DNA of 8,868 nucleotides from Bacteroidota bacterium (GCA_003556985.1 PWPZ01000092.1:1-8868); one strand, 5' to 3'; shown: positions 1-6,255, counted from the first letter of the stretch. The notes: a model not told the origin generated them from the sequence alone. Program-made: numbers and translations.

Positions 1-432
1 AACGAGGTTGTCATGGGCAGGGTTCTTATAAATGAGCTGCCCCCGGCAGTATATCCATGGGGCACGGGCACTGACGACGGCGACTACATGGAAGGCGGGG
101 CGGGTGACTGGGATCAGCCTGCCGCTAATTATAAAGTTGGTGAATATGCTTCATTCGCCAGCCCGGCCGAAGCCATGAGGGCAGTTCAGTGGGAGCTGCG
201 CCTGGAATTTGCAACAGAAGGTATGCGGTTCTTTGACCTGAGGAGATGGGATAACCTTGATGCAGGATTGAATTCCATGCCGATGGCTGCAACCCTGAAT
301 GCATTTGCTCAGAGTGATAATAGAGGAGTTATGACCGGGGCCACTTTAACTGAAAGAGACAAGTATCAGCCTGTGCCGCAGAGTCAGTTAGACCTGCAGC
401 CTGACGTGCTGGAACAAAACCCGCTTTATTAG
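1..432 (+). CDS. SusD/RagB-family nutrient-binding outer-membrane lipoprotein, C-terminal part
   Basis: Only the last 143 residues are in the window; the reading frame is open from base 1, and the signal peptide and TPR-rich N-terminal part lie to the left. SusD proteins are surface lipoproteins that sit on a SusC-type TonB-dependent transporter and help capture glycans or other nutrients. The call rests on two C-terminal signatures: residues 64-83 of the visible part, which match the family's E-(R/L)-R-x-E-F-x-x-E-G-x-R-(F/Y)-x-D-L-R-R-W block, and the ending Y-x-P-(V/I)-P-x-S-x-(L/I)-D-L-x-P-(D/N) followed by Q-N-P-x-Y and the stop. The gene ends in TAG and a strong terminator follows, so it is probably the last gene of a SusC/SusD operon. 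The substrate cannot be judged because no glycoside hydrolase or other partner is visible. Confidence 0.93.
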   Translation, partial: NEVVMGRVLINELPPAVYPWGTGTDDGDYMEGGAGDWDQPAANYKVGEYASFASPAEAMRAVQWELRLEFATEGMRFFDLRRWDNLDAGLNSMPMAATLNAFAQSDNRGVMTGATLTERDKYQPVPQSQLDLQPDVLEQNPLY

Positions 433-451
433 CAACACTGGTTCCAATGAG

Positions 452-478
452 AAAAGCACCCTTCGGGGTGCTTTTTTT
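452..478 (+). terminator. Rho-independent terminator after the susD-like gene
   Basis: A perfect 10-bp stem (452-461 with 466-475, AAAAGCACCC/GGGTGCTTTT) is closed by a TTCG loop between C and G, the very stable C(UUCG)G tetraloop. It leads into a run of seven T (472-478). It lies 20 bp after the susD-like stop codon and fits termination of that transcript. Confidence 0.93.
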
Positions 479-565
479 CATTGCAGTATAACGGTTTATC
501 CATTTATTTAAATGCGGTCCTGCAGAATGCTGATTTTACTATCCAGGCCTGACATTCTTCTGCCC

Positions 566-604
566 TTAAAAATGCCGGTTGATCATTGCCGGTAATAGGC
601 ATTT
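566..604 (-). terminator. Possible terminator for the small lipoprotein gene
   Basis: Read on the minus strand, AAATGCC (598-604) can pair with GGCATTT (570-576) across a 21-base loop, and the T run continues to 568. It lies about 58 bp after the stop of the minus-strand lipoprotein gene. The stem is short and the loop long, so this is tentative. The rest of 479-661 holds nothing I can identify. Confidence 0.33.
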
Positions 605-661
605 ATCTCAGGCATCTTTACTTAATGAAGAAGCGGTTAAAATGTCAGCGGCCCCTGATGA

Positions 662-1045
662 TTACCAGATTTCAAAACCCTTTTTATCAAGGAGGTTGCC
701 CCCTGAATCCCTGAATTCAACCTCGAAATTACCGCTGCTGTTAAAAAACAGCGGTTCCATTATAACTTGCTGGTCATTACTTAGTTCGTGATGAATGGAT
801 TCGATAAATATACGCTTGCCCTCCTGGTAGCCATACAGATGGGCTGTAACTGAATTATCTTTAAATCCCGGATCAAGCCATAACTGTGCCCAGACATTGG
901 TGCCCTGCATAAAAACAGTATCTTCCCCTATGCATGGTTCATGAGGTCTTACATCTGTGCAGAACCGTATCTCGGCAAGCTTTTTCTCTTCACACCCGGT
1001 AAAGGCAACTGCCATTATTGCTATAAAAAAGAATGCTCTTTTCAT
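662..1045 (-). CDS. Small secreted lipoprotein of unknown function (127 aa)
   Basis: I do not recognise a named family. Residues 1-17 form a lipoprotein signal peptide (MKR, then a hydrophobic stretch, then the lipobox A-F-T-G-C), so C18 should be lipidated and the protein anchored in the outer or inner membrane. The two acidic residues straight after the cysteine (E19, E20) resemble the acidic export signals reported for surface lipoproteins in some Bacteroidota; surface exposure is an inference. The mature part has two further cysteines (C29, C38) that could form a disulfide. After them come alternating beta-like segments up to the C-terminal F-E-I-W, which suggests a small beta-sandwich. 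The ATG at 1045 is preferred over a TTG 27 bases upstream because it starts directly at the signal peptide. No Shine-Dalgarno sequence is visible. The gene stands alone, divergent from the 1438 gene. Confidence 0.82.
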   Translation of the reverse strand: MKRAFFFIAIMAVAFTGCEEKKLAEIRFCTDVRPHEPCIGEDTVFMQGTNVWAQLWLDPGFKDNSVTAHLYGYQEGKRIFIESIHHELSNDQQVIMEPLFFNSSGNFEVEFRDSGGNLLDKKGFEIW

Positions 1046-1069
1046 TTTCGGGATTTTTTGTAAACACCG

Positions 1070-1077
1070 CAAATATA
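1070..1077 (-). promoter_or_regulatory. Bacteroidota -7 promoter element for the small lipoprotein gene
   Basis: On the minus strand the sequence reads TATATTTG, an exact match to the Bacteroidota -7 consensus TAnnTTTG, 24 bp upstream of the ATG at 1045. It would give a leader of roughly 20 nt. No TTTG is present at the expected -33 distance, so the assignment rests on one element. Confidence 0.45.
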
Positions 1078-1123
1078 CATGAATTTTTTTTATCTGAATT
1101 TTTCATCAGACTAAATTAGCAAA

Positions 1124-1140
1124 ATGTAAGCTGGTTACAT
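1124..1140. promoter_or_regulatory. Perfect dyad in the divergent intergenic region
   Basis: ATGTAA (1124-1129) and TTACAT (1135-1140) form a perfect inverted repeat around GCTGG. It lies about 47 bp upstream of the minus-strand -7 element and between two divergent lipoprotein genes. This is consistent with a dimeric regulator site, but no regulator gene is nearby and a 6-bp dyad can arise by chance. Confidence 0.3.
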
Positions 1141-1174
1141 GAAAAATCGACGAAGTCAAAATACACACAAACAG

Positions 1175-1189
1175 ATGAAAAAATTTCAT
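1175..1189. promoter_or_regulatory. Second AT-rich dyad in the divergent intergenic region
   Basis: ATGAAA (1175-1180) and TTTCAT (1184-1189) are a perfect inverted repeat separated by AAA. It is 22 bp upstream of the plus-strand TATTTTTG element. The arms are AT-rich and chance is quite possible; a small operator is the alternative. Confidence 0.22.
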
Positions 1190-1210
1190 GGGAAATCCTC
1201 ATCGATTAGT

Positions 1211-1218
1211 TATTTTTG
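1211..1218 (+). promoter_or_regulatory. Possible -7 element for the 1438 gene
   Basis: TATTTTTG fits the TAnnTTTG consensus on the plus strand. There is no TTTG at the -33 distance. If used, it would give a leader of about 215 nt containing the whole tandem repeat. No better -7 match is seen closer to the start codon. Confidence 0.25.
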
Positions 1219-1255
1219 CAGGCGACCGGTATAAGCTGGATATTGGAAATAAAAT

Positions 1256-1390
1256 CCGGGTGCAGCCTTGCCGGGATAGATTCCGGAGCAGCCATGGCGG
1301 GAAAAGATCCGGGTATAGCCATACCTGGATAAGTAACGGGTGTGGCCTTACCGGGATAATTTCCGGAGCAGTTATTCCGGGATAAAATAC
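1256..1390. repeat. Degenerate 26-27-bp tandem repeat, five units, intergenic
   Basis: Five related units lie end to end. The core CCGGGATA or a variant recurs at 1271, 1297 (GCGGGAAA), 1324 (CCTGGATA), 1351 and 1377, so the spacings are 26, 27, 27 and 26. A second core, AGCC or a variant, recurs at 1264, 1290, 1317, 1344 and 1370 with the same spacings. There is also an 80-bp higher-order period: 1258-1292 and 1338-1372 match at 29 of 35 positions. The units are GC-richer than the AT-rich flanks. They contain repeated CCGG tetramers and near-palindromes such as 1271-1286. The array ends 47 bp before the 1438 start codon. Its role is unknown: a leader element, a protein-binding array or a decayed repeat family are all possible. 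Confidence 0.8.
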
Positions 1391-1437
1391 CGAAAATCGT
1401 AAAAGTATAATCATACACAAAATCCAACGATATCATA

Positions 1438-2391
1438 ATGACCGGTTTTTTTCTTTCATTCACCATTGTTTTTGTTTTTTTCCTTACGTCAGGTTGCTCA
1501 AAGTCGACCGGACAACAGGATAAAATACCTGAAGAGCCATTGTTCTATGAGTATGATATGGCCAATCTTCAATATTACGGTGGATTTTATGAATCCGATG
1601 CCAGGGGCGTGCTGGAGAACGAAGTAATCGTGGAGGCTTCCGGACTGGCTGTTAGCCGGAGCAATTCCTCACTGATATGGACACATAACGACAGCGGCGA
1701 TTTTAACCGGTTGTTTGTGGTTGGAGAGAATGCAGAAGATTATGGCGAGTTTGTTATACAGGGAGCTTTTAACAGGGACTGGGAGGATATGGCGGCCGGA
1801 CCCGGACCGGACCCCGGAGTTACCTACCTTTATATCGGGGAAATAGGCGACAACCATGCCGTATATGATATTATGTCGATCTACAGGCTGCCGGAGCCGG
1901 ACATATCCGGACTTGATTCTGTAACCCTGACCCTGGTAACGGGTGTTGAACGCATAGATTTCGTTTATCCCGACGGTAAATCAAGGGATGCGGAAACTCT
2001 TATGGTGGATCCCTTTACAAAAGACATTTACATTGTTACCAAAAGGGACGAAAGGTCGATAATATTTGTTGCCAGGTATCCCCAGGACACCGAAACAGTT
2101 ATTATCCTTGAGAAAATTGGCTATTTTCCTTTCAACCGGGCCCTGGCAGGTGATATATCATCCGACGGCATGGAGATTGCCGTTAAAACGGATGAGAGGA
2201 TCTATTACTGGAAGAGGGAAGCTGACGAGGCTGTGTTCGAAACCTTCAAGCGGCAGCCGCTTCTGCTGCCCTATACTGTTGAACCCCAGGGAGAGGCTTT
2301 TGCCTGGATGCCTGATGGCAGCGGCTATTATACTTTAAGTGAAAAAACCGGAGGAATCGAGCCTGTGCTTTATTTCTACCGGCGTAAATAA
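1438..2391 (+). CDS. Beta-propeller-like lipoprotein of unknown function (317 aa)
   Basis: Residues 1-19 are a lipoprotein signal peptide rich in F and V with the lipobox L-T-S-G-C, so C20 should carry the lipid. The mature protein shows a set of motifs that recur in secreted beta-propeller-like proteins of several phyla: E-A-S-G-L-A-V-S (67-74), H-N-D-S-G-D (83-88), D-W-E-D-M-A (114-119), Y-I-G-E-I-G-D-N (132-139), Y-R-L-P-E-P (149-154), D-A-E-T-L (184-188) and E-P-Q-G-E-A (282-287). The acidic motifs spaced through the chain look like blade-loop metal or ligand sites; that is an inference. No enzyme activity can be assigned from sequence. The ATG at 1438 is chosen because it begins the signal peptide; there is no Shine-Dalgarno sequence. 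The gene is monocistronic, preceded by the tandem repeat and convergent with the Omp85 gene 35 bp downstream. Confidence 0.88.
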   Translation: MTGFFLSFTIVFVFFLTSGCSKSTGQQDKIPEEPLFYEYDMANLQYYGGFYESDARGVLENEVIVEASGLAVSRSNSSLIWTHNDSGDFNRLFVVGENAEDYGEFVIQGAFNRDWEDMAAGPGPDPGVTYLYIGEIGDNHAVYDIMSIYRLPEPDISGLDSVTLTLVTGVERIDFVYPDGKSRDAETLMVDPFTKDIYIVTKRDERSIIFVARYPQDTETVIILEKIGYFPFNRALAGDISSDGMEIAVKTDERIYYWKREADEAVFETFKRQPLLLPYTVEPQGEAFAWMPDGSGYYTLSEKTGGIEPVLYFYRRK

Positions 2392-2401
2392 TTGGTTACA
2401 G

Positions 2402-2416
2402 CCTGCATTTTGCAGG
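2402..2416. terminator. Hairpin between convergent genes, possible shared terminator
   Basis: CCTGCA (2402-2407) and TGCAGG (2411-2416) form a perfect 6-bp stem with a TTT loop in the 35-bp gap between two convergent stop codons. There is no T run on either side, so it would be a weak bidirectional terminator at best, or a transcript-end stabiliser. Confidence 0.35.
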
Positions 2417-2426
2417 GGGTTAATTC

Positions 2427-4160
2427 TCAGAATCTGTTTATTATACCAATATGAACCTTTGCCGAGCGGAAGGAGAGAGGATTGCCCAGCTGCCTGCCCA
2501 GGGCATAGCTGATTGAAAACTGGCCCGCCCTGGTACCGAAAGTGAGTCCCCCGCCAAACCCGAATGGAGTGTCAGATTTTATGCTGTTTTTTAATTTCTG
2601 CCTGTAGGTCATTCCGTCGAAAAAAAGAAATATATTTCCCGATTCATCGAACAGGTAGCGGTATTCAATCCTCTGAACAGCATAGGCGGAGGCTGCCAGG
2701 CTTCTCTCATCGAAGCCCCGGAGAGTATGAAGTCCACCGACCAGAAAAAGCTCATTTGCAAAAAAATAATCCTCCTCCTTCTCAGCACCCGGATTGAGCC
2801 TTATTCCCGATATGCTGGCAAGCATCAGGGTGGTGGAAGTCGTGACCGGCACAAACCAGCGTATAGCTGCCGTGCCTTCGCCGAATCCGGTTTTTCTTTC
2901 TTTTTCATTTGTACCGTATCCGGGCGGAAGGATCACCCTTTTATTCCCTGCGCCTGCGGAAGCATTTACCTCCCATCCCCGGTAGGGGTTTAAATTGTTA
3001 ATGATCCTCCCATTCCGGTACGACATCCCGAAGAGGTATCCGGAAACATCTGCCGCGACCGGGAGTCCCTCCACAGCTCCTGCCGGCTCTTCCCCGGCGA
3101 TCAGAGATGTTCCGTGGGTCTTTCCGAATACCCGTATCCTGCTGCTGCCGGCACTGCTGAAAAGTATTCCCGCCTCCGCAAGCACGGTAAGGTAGGTAGT
3201 ATCCTGCCTGTACATATGAAGGTGTAGGTCGGCTCCGAAGGGTTGCCCCATGAGCCAGGGTTGTTCAAAATTCACGTCAATCTGCTGCACCTGATTGCCC
3301 GGGCTCTGCCAGTGAAAACCGATGATTTCGGTTCTTTTGAATGCATTTACCAGGTCAAGGTTAATCTCGCCTGCCAGCTTTGTGCCTGTGGATCCATCTC
3401 CGGGCAGGATTCCCAGTATGCCGTTAAACCGGCTGGACTGCCCGGGATTCAGGTAAAGGTACAGATCGGCCGATTCCTGCATGAATTCCATCTCCGGTTC
3501 TCTTATTTCCGTAAGAAAAGGGGTTTCCCTTAATATCTCACCTGCTCTTATAAACCGGTATTCACTGTAAGGATCGCCGGGACGGATCCCTATGTGCCTG
3601 TATAGATGCCGGCGGCTAACTGCCTCATTGCCGTATATATGGATGCTGTCAATGCGGTAGTGGCGGTTTTTCTCTATGGCAAGACTGCCCTGAATGGTAT
3701 CACCGTTTATTTCCAGTCCGTTAAGTGTAGCCGAGGCAAAGGGATAACCCGTATTTTCGTAATGTTCAAGCAGCCTGGTTTGCAGTTTCCGGAAATCAGA
3801 AATTTCCAGGGGGTGTCTCTCTAATCCGGAAGCTCTTATGTTCAGCGATCTCAATGCCTGCTGGTCAACCTGCCCGAGTGATACTTTTACAAAGCTGTAC
3901 CGGCGGCCGATATGCAGGTAAGCTCGTGCCCCGCCCGGTCTGTAAACAACACTGTCGACCGATGCTTCAAGGAATGCCTGATCATGAAGCGAATCTACCA
4001 GGCCTTTCAGGTACAGTGCCGCGGAAAGGCTGTCGTTAAAAGCACGGCCGTTCTGAGGCATTTCGGCGTCTGACGACCGGTCATACACAATATCCAGGTC
4101 TGTCTGGGCATGGACTGGTGCCAGAAATGATATTAGTATAAGAATAAGGACAACCTTCAC
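2427..4160 (-). CDS. Omp85/BamA-superfamily outer-membrane protein with short POTRA region (577 aa)
   Basis: The start is GTG; no in-frame ATG lies close upstream, and the first residues form a signal peptide (positively charged K2, hydrophobic core, V-H-A cleavage after A18). Residues of about 45-165 and 167-238 look like two POTRA units: the second has the typical I-D-S-I-x-I-x-G-N start, a helix, G-(I/V)-x-x-G-x-x-Y, and a closing beta strand. Residues of about 241-577 form the 16-strand-type barrel. The Omp85 lid-loop motif L-R-G-F is at 480-483, followed by E-Y-R-Y and a G-N-I-F-L-F-F-D strand, and the protein ends in phenylalanine. Essential BamA is much longer with five POTRA domains, so this is a TamA-like or orphan Omp85 protein that inserts or exports an unknown substrate. 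No partner gene such as TamB is adjacent. It is divergent from cysH. Confidence 0.9.
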   Translation of the reverse strand: MKVVLILILISFLAPVHAQTDLDIVYDRSSDAEMPQNGRAFNDSLSAALYLKGLVDSLHDQAFLEASVDSVVYRPGGARAYLHIGRRYSFVKVSLGQVDQQALRSLNIRASGLERHPLEISDFRKLQTRLLEHYENTGYPFASATLNGLEINGDTIQGSLAIEKNRHYRIDSIHIYGNEAVSRRHLYRHIGIRPGDPYSEYRFIRAGEILRETPFLTEIREPEMEFMQESADLYLYLNPGQSSRFNGILGILPGDGSTGTKLAGEINLDLVNAFKRTEIIGFHWQSPGNQVQQIDVNFEQPWLMGQPFGADLHLHMYRQDTTYLTVLAEAGILFSSAGSSRIRVFGKTHGTSLIAGEEPAGAVEGLPVAADVSGYLFGMSYRNGRIINNLNPYRGWEVNASAGAGNKRVILPPGYGTNEKERKTGFGEGTAAIRWFVPVTTSTTLMLASISGIRLNPGAEKEEDYFFANELFLVGGLHTLRGFDERSLAASAYAVQRIEYRYLFDESGNIFLFFDGMTYRQKLKNSIKSDTPFGFGGGLTFGTRAGQFSISYALGRQLGNPLSFRSAKVHIGIINRF

Positions 4161-4229
4161 GTGATAACGGCTTTTATTGTAAACGGCCGGTTCTGATAAA
4201 AATTATTTAAGGGAGCGGCCGGGCGCTAT

Positions 4230-4260
4230 TTTGCAAAGAAAGGCAATTAGATTAATTTTG
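4230..4260 (+). promoter_or_regulatory. Bacteroidota housekeeping promoter for cysH
   Basis: TTTG at 4230-4233 and TAATTTTG at 4253-4260 match the Bacteroidota -33 (TTTG) and -7 (TAnnTTTG) elements exactly, with a 19-bp spacer. This is the best promoter in the window. Transcription should start a few bases after 4260, which gives a leader of about 90 nt before the cysH ATG at 4356. The leader contains a weak dyad (AGTTT 4321-4325 with AAACT) but no riboswitch I can recognise. Confidence 0.8.
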
Positions 4261-4355
4261 CCTCTTTCAGGATTTTGGCGTCAACCGGAAAATGATAGCC
4301 GGCAATCCTTTATCACAGGCAGTTTGTTGATTGTAAACTCAGGCTAAAAGATAAC

Positions 4356-5066
4356 ATGGAACAGGATAAAATAAAAGAGCTTAACCGGCAATGCCGGGGA
4401 AAAGACGCTGTCGGAATTATTGAGCTGTTTATCAGGGAGTTCAAGGGAAAAATTGCTCTTGCCAGCAGCCTGGGGGCGGAAGACCAGGCGCTTACCCATA
4501 TGATAGTAAAAGCCGATCCCACGGTGAGGATCTTTACCCTTGACACCGGGCGCATGTTTCCCGAAAGTTATGAGCTGCTTCATCGCACCAACCGGCAGTA
4601 CGGCATCACGGTCGAGGTGTTTTTCCCCGACAGGGGGAAGGTGGAGAAAATGGTAAACGAGAAGGGCATAAACCTTTTCTATGAAAGCATTGAAAACAGG
4701 AAGCTTTGTTGCGGTATAAGAAAGGTGGAGCCGCTGCAAAGGGCTTTCGGCGGACTGCAGGCCTGGATCTGTGGTTTGCGCCGGGAGCAGTCGGTTACCC
4801 GCCTTGCCGTTGAACCGGTCGAATGGGACTCGGGAAACGGGCTGGTGAAGGTGAATCCGCTGGCCGACTGGAACGAAAAACAGTTATGGGATTATATTAA
4901 GGAAAATGATATACCCTATCATGCACTCCACGACAAAGGGTTTCCAAGTATAGGCTGCCAGCCCTGCACGCGTGCCGTCAAACCCGGGGAGGATATAAGG
5001 GCCGGCAGGTGGTGGTGGGAAGATCCTGAAAAGAAGGAATGCGGCCTTCACAACCGCCCCCGGTAA
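4356..5066 (+). CDS. cysH: Assimilatory adenylyl-sulfate (APS) reductase
   Basis: This cytoplasmic enzyme of sulfate assimilation reduces activated sulfate to sulfite for cysteine synthesis. The 236-residue length is usual for the family. The N-terminal part has the nucleotide-binding S-S-L-G-A-E-D-Q segment (37-44) and F-T-L-D-T-G-R (60-66). C118-C119 in R-K-L-C-C-G-I-R-K and C201-x-x-C204 in G-C-Q-P-C-T-R give the paired CC plus CxxC ligands of a [4Fe-4S] cluster. This separates APS reductases from cluster-free PAPS reductases. The C-terminal K-E-C-G-L-H carries the catalytic cysteine, C229, which forms the thiosulfonate intermediate. The cluster and C229 are visible; use of APS rather than PAPS is inferred from them. 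The sulfate-activation genes (cysD, cysN) and sulfite reductase are not in the window, so the gene appears to be transcribed alone from its own promoter. Its stop is one base from the mnmA stop. Confidence 0.95.
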   Translation: MEQDKIKELNRQCRGKDAVGIIELFIREFKGKIALASSLGAEDQALTHMIVKADPTVRIFTLDTGRMFPESYELLHRTNRQYGITVEVFFPDRGKVEKMVNEKGINLFYESIENRKLCCGIRKVEPLQRAFGGLQAWICGLRREQSVTRLAVEPVEWDSGNGLVKVNPLADWNEKQLWDYIKENDIPYHALHDKGFPSIGCQPCTRAVKPGEDIRAGRWWWEDPEKKECGLHNRPR

Positions 5067-5067
5067 T

Positions 5068-6255
5068 TTATCCGATTACGCCCGAACCGATCAGCTCATC
5101 ATCCAGGTACCAGGCGGCAAATTGTCCGGCAGCGATACCTCTCTGCTCATTTTCGAAGATAATGAAGAGCTCACTTTCTTCCATGTAAAGGCGGGCCTTT
5201 TGCAGTGGCTGGCGGTACCTTATCCTCACAAGGTAATCGCCCTGCTGCCCGGCCTCCAGGCGCAGATCGTTCCTTACCCAGTGAATATCATCCACGCCAA
5301 TACTTAGTCCCTTCCGGTTCAGTCCCCTGTGTGAATGGCCCTCGCCGGTATAAACAATGTTTTTTTCAATGTCGGTGGCCACCACAAACAGCGGTTCTTT
5401 CCTGCCTCCTATATTGAGCCCCTTTCTCTGGCCAACAGTGAAAAACCAGGCACCATTGTGGGTGCCGGTCCTTATTCCGTCGTCGGGAAGGTAGGTGAAA
5501 GGCCTGCAGTGATCTTCGTGCCCCTCAATCTTTTCGGGTACGGATCCAAGCCGGGGTAAGTTACGGTAAAAACCCCGGGGTATCTCTATTATATCGCCCC
5601 TGGCCGATTGCAGTTTTTGCTGAAGGAACAGCGGAAGGTCTACTTTACCCACAAAACAGATCCCCTGGGAATCCTTTTTCTCTGCGGTAACCAGTCCCGC
5701 CTCTGCCGCCAGCTTTCTGACGGCGGATTTATTGATGTCGCCGATGGGGAAAATTGCCCTGGCCAGCTGCTCCTGGCTTAGCTGGCAAAGAAAATAACTC
5801 TGGTCCTTGTTCAGGTCGGTACCCGACAACAGCCTGTATACCTTACGGCCGTTAACAGGTGTTTCTTCCTTCCTGCAATAATGACCCGTTGCCACCATGT
5901 CGGCCCCGAGCTTTAGGGCTTCCTCAATGAACAGGTCAAATTTGACCTCCCTGTTACAAAGAACATCAGGGTTGGGAGTACGCCCTTTTTCGTATTCGGA
6001 GAACATGTAGTCGACAACCCTTTTACGGTAAGGTTCGCTCAAATCAGTTGTATGAAAGGGGATGTCAAGCTTCTGGGCAACAAGCCTGGCAAATACAAGA
6101 TCATCATGCCAGGGGCAGTCGCCCGAAAGGGTTCCTTCGGTATCGTGCCAGTTGATCATAAAGAGACCGGTGACATCATATCCCTGTTGCTTTAAAAGAT
6201 ATGCGGCCACGCTTGAATCCACTCCTCCTGACAATCCTACTACAACCTTTGGCAT
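5068..6255 (-). CDS. mnmA: tRNA-specific 2-thiouridylase MnmA
   Basis: MnmA adenylates U34 of the glutamate, glutamine and lysine tRNAs and replaces the oxygen with sulfur to give s2U. Residues 9-14 are the PP-loop ATPase motif S-G-G-V-D-S. C100 in N-P-D-V-L-C-N-R-E-V-K-F and C200 in G-I-C-F-V-G are the two catalytic cysteines, and K-D-Q-S-Y-F-L (150-156) is the conserved tRNA-contact segment. F-T-V-G-Q-R-K-G-L (272-280) opens the C-terminal beta-barrel part. At 395 residues it is longer than the roughly 370 of the E. coli enzyme. Most of the excess lies at about 215-268, ahead of the H-N-G-A-W-F-F-T strand. I believe such an insertion is common in Bacteroidota MnmA, from memory. The ATG at 6255 places the PP-loop at the usual distance from the N terminus. 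The gene sits 214 bp downstream of thx and a terminator-like hairpin, so it probably has its own promoter, which I could not place. Confidence 0.96.
   Translation of the reverse strand: MPKVVVGLSGGVDSSVAAYLLKQQGYDVTGLFMINWHDTEGTLSGDCPWHDDLVFARLVAQKLDIPFHTTDLSEPYRKRVVDYMFSEYEKGRTPNPDVLCNREVKFDLFIEEALKLGADMVATGHYCRKEETPVNGRKVYRLLSGTDLNKDQSYFLCQLSQEQLARAIFPIGDINKSAVRKLAAEAGLVTAEKKDSQGICFVGKVDLPLFLQQKLQSARGDIIEIPRGFYRNLPRLGSVPEKIEGHEDHCRPFTYLPDDGIRTGTHNGAWFFTVGQRKGLNIGGRKEPLFVVATDIEKNIVYTGEGHSHRGLNRKGLSIGVDDIHWVRNDLRLEAGQQGDYLVRIRYRQPLQKARLYMEESELFIIFENEQRGIAAGQFAAWYLDDELIGSGVIG

Noticed and set aside
483..497. Shared words with the region near 6391-6417 (GCAGTATAA and ACGGTTTAT)
   Set aside because: The two words are in swapped order and not extended on either side; this looks like chance in AT-rich DNA rather than a dispersed repeat.
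579..791. A 70-codon plus-strand open frame overlapping the end of the small lipoprotein gene
   Set aside because: It has no recognisable domain, no promoter or ribosome-binding context, and is antisense to a better-supported gene.
662..1072. Longer form of the small lipoprotein starting at a TTG at 1072
   Set aside because: It would put nine extra residues ahead of a good signal peptide and overlap the -7 element at 1070-1077; the ATG at 1045 fits better.
1256..1390. CRISPR array
   Set aside because: Units are adjacent and degenerate, with no unique spacers of constant length between identical repeats, and no cas gene is present.
1206..1466. An 86-codon minus-strand open frame across the tandem repeat with 9-residue repeats
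   Set aside because: It starts inside the signal-peptide region of the 1438 gene, has no start context, and its repeats follow directly from the 26-27-bp DNA repeat. One 26-bp spacing shifts the frame, so the peptide repeat is not kept in register.
4261..4355. SAM or other sulfur-related riboswitch in the cysH leader
   Set aside because: I could not find the conserved core or pairing of any class I know; only weak short stems are present.
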